From: Acholoe squamosa
Taxonomy: Eukaryota > Annelida > Polychaeta > Phyllodocida > Polynoidae
Reading direction: 5' to 3'
NCBI GenBank assembly: GCA_949317995.1
Contig: OX439044.1
Location: 27,848,733 to 27,912,732, forward strand
DNA length: 64,000 bases
The notes below the pieces were generated by a model. That model made no database searches, was not told the DNA's origin, and saw nothing but the letters and a program-made list of their open reading frames with translations. Shown piece by piece: positions 8,854-19,934 of the stretch (position 1 is its first letter; every line of letters starts with the position of its first letter). The position numbers and the translations under genes were made by a program.

Positions 8854-9652
8854 TACTATGCATGCCCCTTGGTGGTGATGAAAAAAGTTGCTTTTTATCA
8901 CCATGACCCAACCCTAAATGGCACCCTTAAATTACACCTTTACAACCTGGCGTCTGTGTGAGGGTGGTGTAGGATGAGCCTGGGGAATCAATTACAACCT
9001 CCCACAGCCATAAAAGATTACTAACGGCGTACAGTATCCTGTTTTAACGAGGGTAAACACATCTACAGACTCCTGTCCTGTGATACTGTGATGTGTAAAG
9101 TTAGATTACTGATCTTGACCCTCAGGTCATGACTGTAGACGTGCATGAGCACCCTGTTATCCTTTGGGGATATGGTGTATACCCTATCATGAATGGGGTA
9201 AAGCAATGTTTCATTTATGCAAAAAAAAAGGGTAAAGTCCCTATTCTTTAAAAGGTACTGTTGTATAGTAGTTGGGGTATAAAAGACTGTACAATACCCA
9301 GTTATGAAGTAGGGAGTGTAGGTTACAGGGTGAAACCTTTGAACACTTTGATGTACTGTGTGACTCACTTAACACGGCTTTAAAGCATATGGGGTAAAAC
9401 CACATGCATTACAATGATCATACGGGGTAGAAAGAAAATAAAAAGGGGTAAAACTGATGACTGTCGTGAACATTATGTATACAGCACATAGAAAAATACG
9501 TTATGTGTAGGGTTAAATCAAGTCTATGTCAGACTGTTTAATTACTGAGTGTTCTCATCTGATATCCGCTCTAAGTTAAAGTGACGCCAGTCACACAGAC
9601 AACAGTAGTTCTTAAGACACAGGCTGGGGAGATACAAGTACTTGGAAGCACC
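8852..9652 (+). promoter_or_regulatory. divergent control region with repeated GGGGTAAA words
   Basis: This is the only divergent gap in the cluster, between the minus-strand block and the plus-strand receptor gene. GGGTAAA or GGGGTAAA occurs in the same orientation at 9051, 9195, 9230, 9391 and 9445, with looser versions at 9274 (GGGGTATAAAA), 9424 (GGGGTAGAA) and 9511 (GGGTTAAA). A plus-strand TATA box, TATAAAAG, lies at 9278-9285 and would serve the gene starting at 9653 with a leader of about 340 bases. The words could be binding sites for a cluster-encoded regulator or replication protein. A 101-codon open frame on the minus strand at 9063-9368 overlaps the words and is not annotated as a gene. 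Confidence 0.45.
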
Positions 9653-11936
9653 ATGAATGTTATTAATTCATACATTTACATGATTTTATTCATGTACGGA
9701 ATGTCGATTACCGATGGTATGTACCATTGTGGACCAGCATTGCGATGCCTCTGTGAGCCAAACACTCGATCGATTCTATGCAGCGGTCAAGGAATAACAT
9801 CAGTTCCTGAGTTAGGCGTTGAATACAATTATTACAATAAACTGTTTTTACAGTATAATGACATAAGATATGTACGAATAACTAAGGTATACGACATCTT
9901 GGATGTACGAAATAACCCTATATCATGCAGAGAACATTTACCTAAATGGGTTCTACAAAATTCATGCTCACTGGAGATAAAAGGTTCTGAGGATATGGAC
10001 CACAACAAGGACCTCATTAAAGAGTATGTAACAGGATATGACGGTGTTGGAACAATTGAGAATGGTCTAAGTGAATCAATTGAAACTACAACGCAGGGAA
10101 TACATATGGAGACTACAGCACAGAACTCCGTAGAGAGTACAGCCCTGAACTCTGTCATACCCTTAGTGACTACGGGTGACGTGTATGCTCTAGTGAGCAG
10201 CACTCAGATCCCTAGTATTGATGACAGCTCTACTCCCACTATATCTAAATTACTCACTACGTATGATGTAATGAAGAATCCAGATTTAGTGAGTGTGTCA
10301 TGGGGTCATGGTAGCGTGTCAACACATTACGTCAGCACCCCATCTCCATGGCTGTCAGGTGAGGCTCGTGGTGAACTGAGTGAAAAAGTCTCGCAAAGTG
10401 ATATTATTATAACTCAGGCGAGCATAGAAACTATGACTGAAATTGAATCTACCTCTAGAGACGGGTCTAATGATTTAACTTCTACCACTCAAGGGTTGCG
10501 CCTAATATCTGATGAACCTTCTACCCCCTATCAACAGAATTTCATACCGTTAAAAGCACCTTATAACAATGATTCTAGCACCCCACACAATAACAATGGA
10601 ATTAAACTAAAGACCTATGGTAGTGATGAGTCAAAGAGAAGTGGTATGAAACTAGAGCTGTCTAAAACGCTGAATAAGGGCAATATTACTGTCGGTATTG
10701 GAATAGATGGAAACAAGACTCATGTCATCCTGAAAGGGGAAATTGAGCTGTATGTTCCTATTTTATCAGTGCTAGGAGTCATAGTCGTTATCATTACACT
10801 GATCACAATGGTCATAGTTTGGCTTAAGCGATCTAGGTCTGGTACCTGGAGAAACATTTTAATGTGTGGAAACAGTGTAAACAACACCGGCACCAACAAC
10901 ACCGCGTTAGAACTGGTTCCCCATATGAATCAGGACTGGATGTAAGTATCAATCTCTATTGTTGTTATATTTACTCATAATGGTGGTTATAGATATAATA
11001 AATCATTACTATGGATATCTGTGTGGAGTCTCAATGTAATAACTCCATTGATGTATTCACTCTATTATCTAATGAAATGAGTAATAAACGATGAAAATAG
11101 AATTAATATTTTTATTTCATGATATAAAAGTCCTCATACAATTTCAGGTCTCCAGCAGGTAGATCATGCAGGTCCCCTATGACAGCACAGGCCAGTGTTG
11201 AATATGTAAATGAGAATCATCAGAACAGGTGAATACCTGTAATAATAATATCATGCATACATATACTCATATATTCTCATATATTATATCAGATTCTTAA
11301 ATGTGTTGTAAGACTCAAAGTTTAAGATTGATTTCTCGCAAGACATACATGAATACCATACAGGGTTCTCTCACGCTCCTCATGCTTCATTTATTGTACT
11401 TAAGGTTGACTGACCCTACATCCAGAGACAAAAATGCTGACTGTGGGAACGAGGATACCCGACCCTACTCAGAACCCTCTCAAAGTGCCGCTACCGTGCC
11501 TCCCAGTACCTCTAACGACCAATCAGTCTCATGGAAACCTACTCAACCAGGTGCCTGGGTTGGGGGTACACAAGATGTTGAACAGTGTGTTGAACAGTGT
11601 GGTGCCAAAAGTTCAGTGCCCGGAAATTTGAAAGAATCGCCTAACTCCTCAACGCTGCACAGAACAACCTCTACCCCTATGGTCTTAAGCATGGGAGAAA
11701 ACAGGTTCACTACACCTACTGCTTCCCCTATCATTAAGTGTGAAGCAGGCGTCCTTAACAAATGGCTGTCATCGCCTGAACTGACATGTGATGTGCCAGT
11801 GGCTTCAGAAACCCCCAAACGCCCTGAGTGCATGAGATTGAGATCTGGCCGTGATATTGAATTAAAAGAGCGTGTAAAAAAAAAAAATCGAATGAAACTA
11901 AGTAGACACGACCCTATGATGTATCCTGTATATTGA
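9653..11936 (+). CDS. spliced LRR-mucin-transmembrane receptor with signalling-type tail
   Basis: Exon 1 is 9653-10941, exon 2 is 11148-11228, and exon 3 is probably 11426-11936, for 627 codons with the stop. ATG 9653 has a good context (ACCATGA). It begins a hydrophobic signal peptide of about 22 residues, followed by a Cys cap (CGPALRCLCEP), one or two leucine-rich repeat-like turns, and an LRR C-terminal cap (NPISCREHLPKWV then a Cys). A Ser/Thr-rich mucin-like stalk of about 230 residues leads to a transmembrane helix at about 364-389 (LSVLGVIVVIITL) with a following LKRSR stop-transfer. The exon 1 frame would stop right inside a perfect donor, GAT|GTAAGTAT. Exon 2 contains SVEYVNEN, a Grb2 SH2-type YxN motif. 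Exon 3 keeps frame through acceptor CTACATCCAG after a CTGAC branch point. A nearer acceptor at about 11290 would give a six-codon tail instead. The architecture resembles platelet GPIb-like or Toll-related receptors without a TIR domain; no specific family is assigned. Confidence 0.7.
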
Positions 11937-11967
11937 GTTACAGTATATCCGGTAATCCGGTGAAATC

Positions 11968-12019
<52 letters not shown>

Positions 12020-12285
12020 GTATTCAAGCGTGTTGCTGTTCTAGGACTATCTTTTATGTCGAATTAAGCTAATTAAGCTACACTCCATATAGTGTTTACA
12101 GGATGTATATCTAGATACATATAACTGAAATATATAGGTGCAAATATATCTATACTACACTTTAGTATATTACTACATGTACTCAGCATAATGTATCCAT
12201 ATCATATAATAATGATTATTCAGCTATGTCGATGTTTAGAACTTCTAATTCATCTCTTTCAATATCATGTGATCTACAAATGGGT
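11937..12285. other. intergenic gap with (AT)n tract
   Basis: An (AT)n microsatellite spans about 11969-12020, followed by AT-rich sequence with no recognisable gene. Two convergent genes end on either side. Confidence 0.6.
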
Positions 12286-12993
12286 CTATACACGTATTTT
12301 ACCAGTAGCATAAGCAGTCAGAGTTTTGTATAACAAACAATGAGAACTGGTAAAAATTTCACGACCTCTGAAAGGAGCAACAGTGCCCAAAACTCTGAAC
12401 TTAACACGACGGGATACAATGGCAGGTTGCTGCTGATCAAGCTTATCAAGAATAGCTCTGACTTTAGTCATTCCAGGCATATCATCGTAGTACTCAGTGA
12501 AAAACACCCCTGAACCTACTGTATTCTTCACCCTCTCGACTATGACACCGCTTATCATGTCTATACATGTATTCAGTAGAGTAAATCCTTCAGAGAAATT
12601 GTATTTAGCAAGAGCACGTATTGCATTCCGGCGAACAATACTGCTCCGTTCATGCCATACCAGTCCTGCTGATTCAAGTATTCGCTGCATCTCTCTGTGA
12701 TCATAAGAGTCCTTTCTAAAAAGCTGAGTCATTAGATTATGGGATGCCATATACTGATGTCGTGCCATTCTATTATATATGCTATACATTCTAGGCTCCA
12801 ACCACGATTCCATGTGGGTATGCAATAAGACAAGTTCCATTTGTGCTGCATAATAATTAATTGGTATCTTACCATATCCACAAAAAACAGTCCTGCATTT
12901 ATTTATGAACTCATCACGAGTGGTCTCATCAGTCTCATTAAATGAGAAATCATTAAAGGAATCTACTTCCTGAGGTGTTGTTTGACCGTACAT
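12286..12993 (-). CDS. hypothetical protein, intact member of a tandem paralog pair
   Basis: ATG 12993 gives 235 residues and matches the start of the paralog at 13956 (both begin MYG-x-TT). The open frame extends 43 codons further upstream, but that part has no counterpart in the paralog. An acceptor-like CTAACGTCTCAG just before the ATG hints at an intron in the 5' leader. Blocks shared with the paralog include FCGYGKIP, YYAAQMELVLLH, EYY-x-DMPGM and PFRGREI-x-TS. The sequence has mixed helical character with no signal peptide, membrane segment or zinc motif. I do not recognise the family. Conservation of whole blocks between two diverged copies shows it was maintained as protein. It is encoded on the same strand as the polymerase. 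Confidence 0.7.
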   Translation of the reverse strand: MYGQTTPQEVDSFNDFSFNETDETTRDEFINKCRTVFCGYGKIPINYYAAQMELVLLHTHMESWLEPRMYSIYNRMARHQYMASHNLMTQLFRKDSYDHREMQRILESAGLVWHERSSIVRRNAIRALAKYNFSEGFTLLNTCIDMISGVIVERVKNTVGSGVFFTEYYDDMPGMTKVRAILDKLDQQQPAIVSRRVKFRVLGTVAPFRGREIFTSSHCLLYKTLTAYATGKIRV

Positions 12994-13260
12994 AACTACT
13001 GAGACGTTAGATACTTTCCAAAAACAGTAATAGGATAATGAAAAGTATCCTGCAGTGCTGAAAACGTTAGATAATTCCAAAACAATATTAGGGTGATAAG
13101 AAAATGTCTCCGTGTATAACATTCACTGTATAGCGTCTGATAGCGATATAACTGTATCTGATTAGTAGCTCCGACTGGTGTGTAGGAGGTGAACTAGAGA
13201 ACACTGTAGAAATAGGCCATTAAACTCGTTAGATGGTATACACTGTTTCTGTCCTGTTAT

Positions 13261-13956
13261 TTAAAGGTAATTACCACTAGCATATCTGTGTATAGTCTTA
13301 TACACATTACATCTGGGACTTGTGAGAATTTCCCTCCCTCTGAAAGGGGTGACTGTCCCCACGATTCTCTGTCTAACTCGTTCGTACACTGTAGAGGGAA
13401 GCAGCCTACTGTATTCCTCCACTATAGCTTCAACCTGACCCATTCCAGGCATGTCGTGATAATACTCAGAATGGAAAATTGCCGGTCCAACAACTTTCTT
13501 AATCTTCTCCACTGTAACATAAACGACTAAGTCAATGCATGAGTTTTCTAGAGAAAACCCCTGTGAAAAATCATATTTCTTCACTACACGCTTAGCTTCA
13601 TTGAAACATATCTGAGGTAGTACATCATGTGGCATTCCACTGCTAGTGAGGATGTTCAACATCGAGCGCACATCATACCATCCGTAGTGAATCAACTGAG
13701 GAATCAGTTCATGCGAATTGAGAAATTGATCTCGGGCTATCTCATGATACAGTCGGAACATTTTTCTGTGGTGAAATTCCGGTATAAAAGAATGAAGTAG
13801 AACCAATTCCATCTGAGCTGCATAATAATGCACCGGTATTTTACCATACCCGCAGAAAATCTTTCTTAATCCGTCTTTATATTCTTAATATGTTGTTTCT
13901 TCTTTCTCCTTGAACTCAAAGTTCAATACATCTTCACGTGTAGTACGTCCATACAT
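13261..13956 (-). pseudogene. second paralog of the unknown family, interrupted by an in-frame stop
   Basis: The frame starts at ATG 13956 (MYGRTT) and runs 232 codons to a stop at 13261, the same length as the neighbour at 12286-12993. A TAA at 13885-13887 interrupts it after 23 codons. The rest of the frame is open for 190 codons and keeps the shared blocks (FCGYGKIP, YYAAQMELVLLH, YYHDMPGM, PFRGREI). There is no ATG soon after the stop in the conserved part, so a shorter product is unlikely unless a non-ATG start is used. The single lesion in an otherwise well-kept frame indicates recent inactivation, a sequencing error, or an unusual expression step. An acceptor-like TTTTACACAG lies 15-20 bases before the ATG. 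Confidence 0.65.
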
Positions 13957-14065
13957 GTTGATGTATGAAGCTGTGTAAAATCAAGTGTATATGTACGTAT
14001 AGGAAAGTTTCACTGAGCTATCAGTAATGAATTAGCGTATGTAGGAATGAAAGGTTTATGACAAA

Positions 14066-14302
14066 CCTCCCCTCAGTAGTACTACTACTGCCCGCTGGTG
14101 AGTAAAAAATCAACTACAGTTTGGCATGTAGGAAAAATGTATGAAATACCCACTAGGGGAAGAGGGGTGCTAACATTCCACCACCCCTCAGTAGTACTAC
14201 TACTGCCCTCTGGTGAGTAAAAAATCAACTACAGTCTGGCATATAGGAAAAATGTATGAAATACCCACTAGATGGCAGAGGGGTACTAATGCTCCACTAC
14301 CC
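14066..14302. repeat. 115-bp tandem duplication with CTCF-like motifs
   Basis: Two copies at about 14066-14180 and 14181-14302 share CCTCAGTAGTACTACTACTG and most of the following 100 bases. Each copy has two outward-different motifs close to the bilaterian CTCF consensus CCASYAGRKGGCRS. On the plus strand are CCACTAGATGGCAG at 14265-14278 (full match) and CCACTAGGGGAAGA at 14150-14163 (weaker). On the minus strand are TCACCAGAGGGCAG at 14203-14216 and TCACCAGCGGGCAG at 14088-14101. The duplication lies just outside the virus-like cluster, near its probable right edge. Confidence 0.75.
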
Positions 14303-14305
14303 CAA

Positions 14306-17300
14306 GCGTGTCCACCATGGCTGTAAGGTCAAATGAGGACAAATTTCACGCCAGAGGTAGCAATTATCTTTCTTAAGCGTTGAAACTCCATAGGGGCCCA
14401 AACCACCAAGTTCCATTTTTGCTACTTATATAAGTAACAAGGCGGCGTGTGCATTTAACTTGACCATGGCACAGTGTCTAGAATCCACAAGAAACATGTC
14501 CAGTTCACTGGGAAACATAAAAACCCTGCACACACATCCTACATGCATCTATATGTACCATAAGGATCTGGTGTTAGATGCATGACTATGTGTTAATCTA
14601 TATAGAAACTTAGAGGGATGAGCTTTCCTGTTGAAACTCACTGTATGCAGTCAGTAGAGCTCTAGAAGTTCTGGATGGCTATGCTAAGATCTTTCACCAT
14701 ACTTCACACATACAATATGTCTAAACATAACTAAGTTTAGTCTAGACCTATAGTTCAAAAGTATCCCCCTTCCCTCTATATTTATAAGATTAGACCCACT
14801 CCTGATCTGTTATGTAAAGGGCACTTTTCTTTAATATAATGAAATATTTATCATTCTAGGATCACCTACCAGGATGGATCCAAAGCATAGGTAACAGACT
14901 TCAACCATCCGCAGTTCTTAGCAGGAAGATGTGCCATAAAGATGGGTATATGCATATTGTTAACTGATAACCTCATTAACCATGGCTATAATTATCTCTA
15001 TCACTCTCTCCAAATTGAACACATGTGTGTCGCACCTTTTTGGGCCAACACACACACCCATCACACTTCTGCCAACACTCCCTAGAAAATGGTGTGAAAA
15101 TGAACCCTTCGCCATGACTATCCAATAATTTGAATCCCGATGGCTTCCCCATGATCACTCCTCATCCATCTATTCATGGTTACAATGAAAGACATCACAG
15201 ACAGTCAGTTTTGCCAGGGTGATGTGACCTTGTTACATTTCCTTCCTTTCCCACAGGAAATGAGTGCAAGTCAATCCGCTATCTCAAAGCTGATACTGAC
15301 CTAAATTCACCTCCAATGCAAGAAGACCAAAATGGCCTCTATGTCATTTTGCGTAAGGAAAAAAAACAGTACCTTTGTATGCATACCACTTATTTCACTG
15401 ATTAGTGTCATAAAAAAAATGAACATGGCATCACCTGCTCCAATCCTTCTAGCACACTCTGATCATTAAATTACCTACAGATAGTACATTGTTTTTACAT
15501 AGTGATGTGTACAGGACCCAGTACCCATTTAAAAAAAAAATACACGGAATTATCCTAGAGACACCAAACCTGACTTTATTATTACAAACTTCATAGATGT
15601 CACCTATGGAAAAAATAAGCAAATTTGAACTATGATAAACCACTTTTTTTTTTCTAAAAAGAAACAAAAAAACTTAAAATCAATGACCCAACTGGTAACA
15701 ACAGTTAATGTGGTTTAAATGAAGCTTAGAAAAATTAAATAGAGTTGCTATGGAAACTGGACGCGTTAATATATACATTTGATAAGGCAGAAAAAAAATA
15801 CTGTCAAATATTTATTTTGATTTGACTTGTTAGCTTAGCAACAAAAACATTTGTTTTGTTAATCTCGAGGGTTGTTCCACATTTGATATAAGAAGGCATA
15901 TAGCTTTATGGACGGTAACATATGTATCTTCCATTCATCATTAGCAATTGTTTGCATTTTCCAAAACGTATCTACAGCTTTATATACAGTATTTAAAGAC
16001 AGCATGGTACATTCTCAGAGGGCACACTTGAGTGGAATAAATGTTGAGACCAGGTATGAAGTTTGTCTATAAAAGGTTGATGTAAGGTAGAGATATGGCT
16101 AAATTTCAATGTTAACAATACATAATCATATCACCCATGACTCAACATCTACACATTACTGATTTAACACAGGTTGATGGTGATATTGATTCATCGTTGT
16201 TTCAATGTTAATAGTTGTTACGTTATTGAATGTTGGCATATCAACATTGAGTTAATACTTAAAATGATAGTACCGTAATCTCCTGCGTATAAGGCGCGTC
16301 TTATACGCAGGAGTTAGTGCTAATTGCATCCACAAGGGGGACTCCAAGACCTTTATTTTGACATGTCCCATGCCCCCTTGGCCATAATAGGATATATGGG
16401 GGCCCAGGGGAATCCATGGGGCACACGTTACACATAGGTATTTGAATTTTGAAAATTCATTCAGAAGAACCAAAATTATGAATTTTTCATTTTTTTGACA
16501 ATTTTCCAAAACTCTAGGTGCGCCTTATACGCGGGCTGCACCTTATACGAGGGAGATTACGGTAGTGAATCAAACAACACTGAATCAGTGTTGACAGATT
16601 GATTGAAATTGTCAACATTAATCAACCGGCTTCAACATTAATTCAAAATTCTGTGCTCACTGGATTGTAGCTTCATGTTCATTTTCCACAATGATGCAAT
16701 AATCAAGCACTTGTGATGCTGGAACTGTATTAATGCAGCCCTTCCCTTCCATTGAAAGAATGGTCGCTGAAGTTCCTATACAATTTGTGCTTGGAAGTGT
16801 ATCAAAACCATGGCGCAGGGCATGATACCTTAAAGTGGCCTCAACAAGTTACTGGTACTTGCAAATCTGCATCTTTCTGACTAAACATACATTGAAACAC
16901 ATTACTGCCATTAAACAGTTAATATGAATGCCCTTGTAGCTTGAACATCCATATACTTTAACTCTGACACTAACACAATTAGACCAAATGAATAATTACA
17001 ATGTACACCTATATATACATAATATTCAACAGTAGTTTCAGGAGACCTCCATACCATCTTGACAATTGAAACCAGAAATGTAAGCTTTTCACAAAATATC
17101 CATGCGTCCGACATATGAAATAAATGTGAGAATTAATGGCAGTGAGATTGGTAATAATTCAATTGCCTTTATACATTTTCTACCATGAAAATTGTCAAGC
17201 TCGGCAATCTGTAAAGTGAACTCCCCTCCCTAAATGGTATCATGTAATCATAAAAGTAGACTTTCAGCCTCGAAAAAAAATTCAGTCAACCCTCTTTATA

Positions 17301-19934
17301 ATATAAATGCACGCACCAGGACCATCTGTACAAAGTATGTCTATTTGTCATTCATATACAAGATCTTTAAAGAAATTCCTTGAAAGCCATCAAAAGTTAC
17401 CTCCCATTGCATTACGCAATATGATTATTTAGATAACACATCAAGTGCCATGGCTCCCTTAATAGTTTAATATTGGTTGGTTTGGCACGGAAAACGAAAA
17501 GAGTACATGGTGACAGGTCAATTACATGTAGTTAGGTACATCTTTACATCCCTCCTAAACAAGCATTTTTATATAAGGTGGAATGAATATCACACCGCAT
17601 CGCTGCATTCAAGTGCTGGATTTACATTTTTGAAGAAATCCTGGTCAAGTATTTATGCCTCTAAATCTAAAATCACCAGGGCACTTATAAATAATTCACA
17701 AATATATGGTATATAAACTTGAGTGGATACAGAATACTACATATATATTATAATATTGTACCTCATAATAACTGTCGATGTAGCTGTGATTCAAGCCTTC
17801 GATTTTCATAGCATTGATTGAGCATTTGATGGAAGTCCATACGCTCTAATACAAATCAGGATTCCACGTCAAGCATGCTAAAGCCAAGGATAAATGATGC
17901 AATCAATAAGGCTGAGAATTAAACGTATTGTCCTTATTTTGATTAGATACCTGATGCAGAATCTGTGTATAAAAATACATGTCGTACAGAACTATAAACT
18001 TCCAATTATAAAGATGTAATTATGTATATCAAACCAACTGTTACTTACAAGACCTTAAACTACATACTTAACAATATTTACACATTTTAGAGCTCAACAG
18101 TGTCATGTGTGCTCAGAAATAAAATAGTGATTATGAGATTATACATAAACTAGAGGTGGGTTTTGGAAAGTGCAAAAACTTTTGCAGCAAACCTCCCCCT
18201 GGTTCTATGAATAAAAGAGCCATCACCAGAATAAATATCTCGCATATGTTAATGTTATACAGAAAACTATGTATACAATGCAACAACAGTATCATATCTA
18301 TTGTTAGACACAAAACATAGTAGCTTCTTTCTTCAAAAATTACAATATTATGTGGACCCTTCAATTGTTTTATTAGGTGGCTAGATACGCTCTATTACTT
18401 TTACTGCAGCAATCTAGAATTGTTTAAAGCATGTTTAGTTAAAGCCTAATGGTAGCAAACAAAATGAATAAAGCTAACTCGAAAAAATGAAAAGAAAATC
18501 AACAACATACAGAACACGAAGTGGTCATTGAACTTGATATTTCCAGGATATGACCGTGATTTGAGAGTATAGCTTCAAAGGGTTGGCATTCAGAAGTATA
18601 GATTTTTGCTTTAGAAACCTTCATGCCCATTTGTCAGAAGTATACCCATGAATAGACTGCAGGTCCCAGGGGTAGAGCAGATGGCGGTTTTAGTACTGAC
18701 GCATTGGTTAATTCAGTGGTTAAGCCCATTGCATGCACTTGCCCCAAGAGAGATTCTTTCTCCTTAATGAGAGCATTGTTTAATCATGTATAGTAATGGG
18801 ATATTAGGCTGTCTTGTTAGGTGCAAGTGGTCAGTGCAACAAACCAAAATGGTTCCAGTAACTACTTATTACATCCCTTCACATAAAAAATCCTGATGTT
18901 TAAGATCAATTTTTTTGTGGCCCATGGAAAATACTTTACATAAAGCCACACCAACCATGAAAGATTGAGTTGATTTGTGATGTCAAGTAATGCTGTTGCT
19001 CTCATCAAAATAATTAGGCTACAAATGGGGAGTTAAGCACTTGGTCTGCATTTCAATCCTTTTCATAAAAAGTGGCCAAACATCCATTAACCATCTTCTG
19101 TTATAGTCAGAGGGTGACTAAATGCTTTGGATGTAATACTCACATCAGCTACACCTGCATCGAAATACAAGGTTCCATATTCAGTTTTAACCGTACAGGA
19201 TTGACATGATGCAAGACTGTATTGAGGTATCGCACCCACATACCTGGTATATACTAAGACTGTACATTGCAGGTAAAGCGCTATATCCAAAGCTAACTTT
19301 CTCCCATAATTATGCTGCCTAAGGAATACTCCAGTGGTCCCGCTATATATGGTACTGGAATGTATACAAGCTTCCTTAACAATGAAAACAATTTAGAAAC
19401 CCATGATTTTGGCAGTAGAGCCTTATACAGACATTTTGTCTTCTTTCTCATTTGTTATGAATATGAAATCCAGTATTGTACAGAAGTATAAAGTGTCCAT
19501 GTAAAGGAGGCTTCCATAAAGTATGTACCACACCAAGGTTGGGGTAACGGATCTATAACTTTGAAAAATTGTGCGTACAGAAACCCATTATTCTAGTTAA
19601 TGTGTACAAGAACCTCAAGGTATGGGTGGGTCAATTTCTGGTGAAAAAAAACATGAGTACTTTATAGAAATTCCCAAAGTGTGAATGAAAAAACAACAGC
19701 ATACACTTGTCATAGATATAAGGAGTCAGCTAAACACTTGGTTATTTTCCTAAAGTTGTACAAAAAGGGAGAGAAAAGAAAACAGAATAAATCCACATGA
19801 ATACATGAATATGGAAGAAGATGCTGAGAAAGAATAAACCAGGAAAAAAGGATTACGGATATCATCATTTGTCTACGGGATGACCTAACCATAAATCCCT
19901 AACAGCATTAGTATGGAATTATCTGAGCAGTAGC
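14306..19934. other. non-coding host DNA
   Basis: About 5.6 kb of AT-rich sequence with no frame that looks coding on either strand. It holds one MITE (16273-16562) and otherwise scattered homopolymers. The part nearest 19934 should include the 3' untranslated region of the minus-strand Ig gene. Confidence 0.6.
16273..16562. mobile_element. CGTATAAG-family MITE with TA target duplication
   Basis: This 290-bp element is flanked by TA on both sides (16271-16272 and 16563-16564). Its ends begin CCGTAATCTCC and finish GGAGATTACGG. Subterminal GTATAAGGCGCGTC words are repeated in inverted order. The interior is homologous, in the opposite orientation, to the member at 45394-45658. It has no coding capacity. 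TA duplications fit a Tc1/mariner-like or related transposase acting in trans. Confidence 0.8.

Noticed and set aside
9063..9368. 101-codon minus-strand frame in the divergent control region
   Set aside because: It overlaps the repeated TTTACCCC words on its strand and has no recognisable domain. A regulatory reading explains the region better, though a small gene is not excluded.
1..14000. integrase, packaging ATPase, cysteine protease or capsid genes
   Set aside because: I looked for their hallmarks among all frames in the cluster and saw none. They may lie left of the window.
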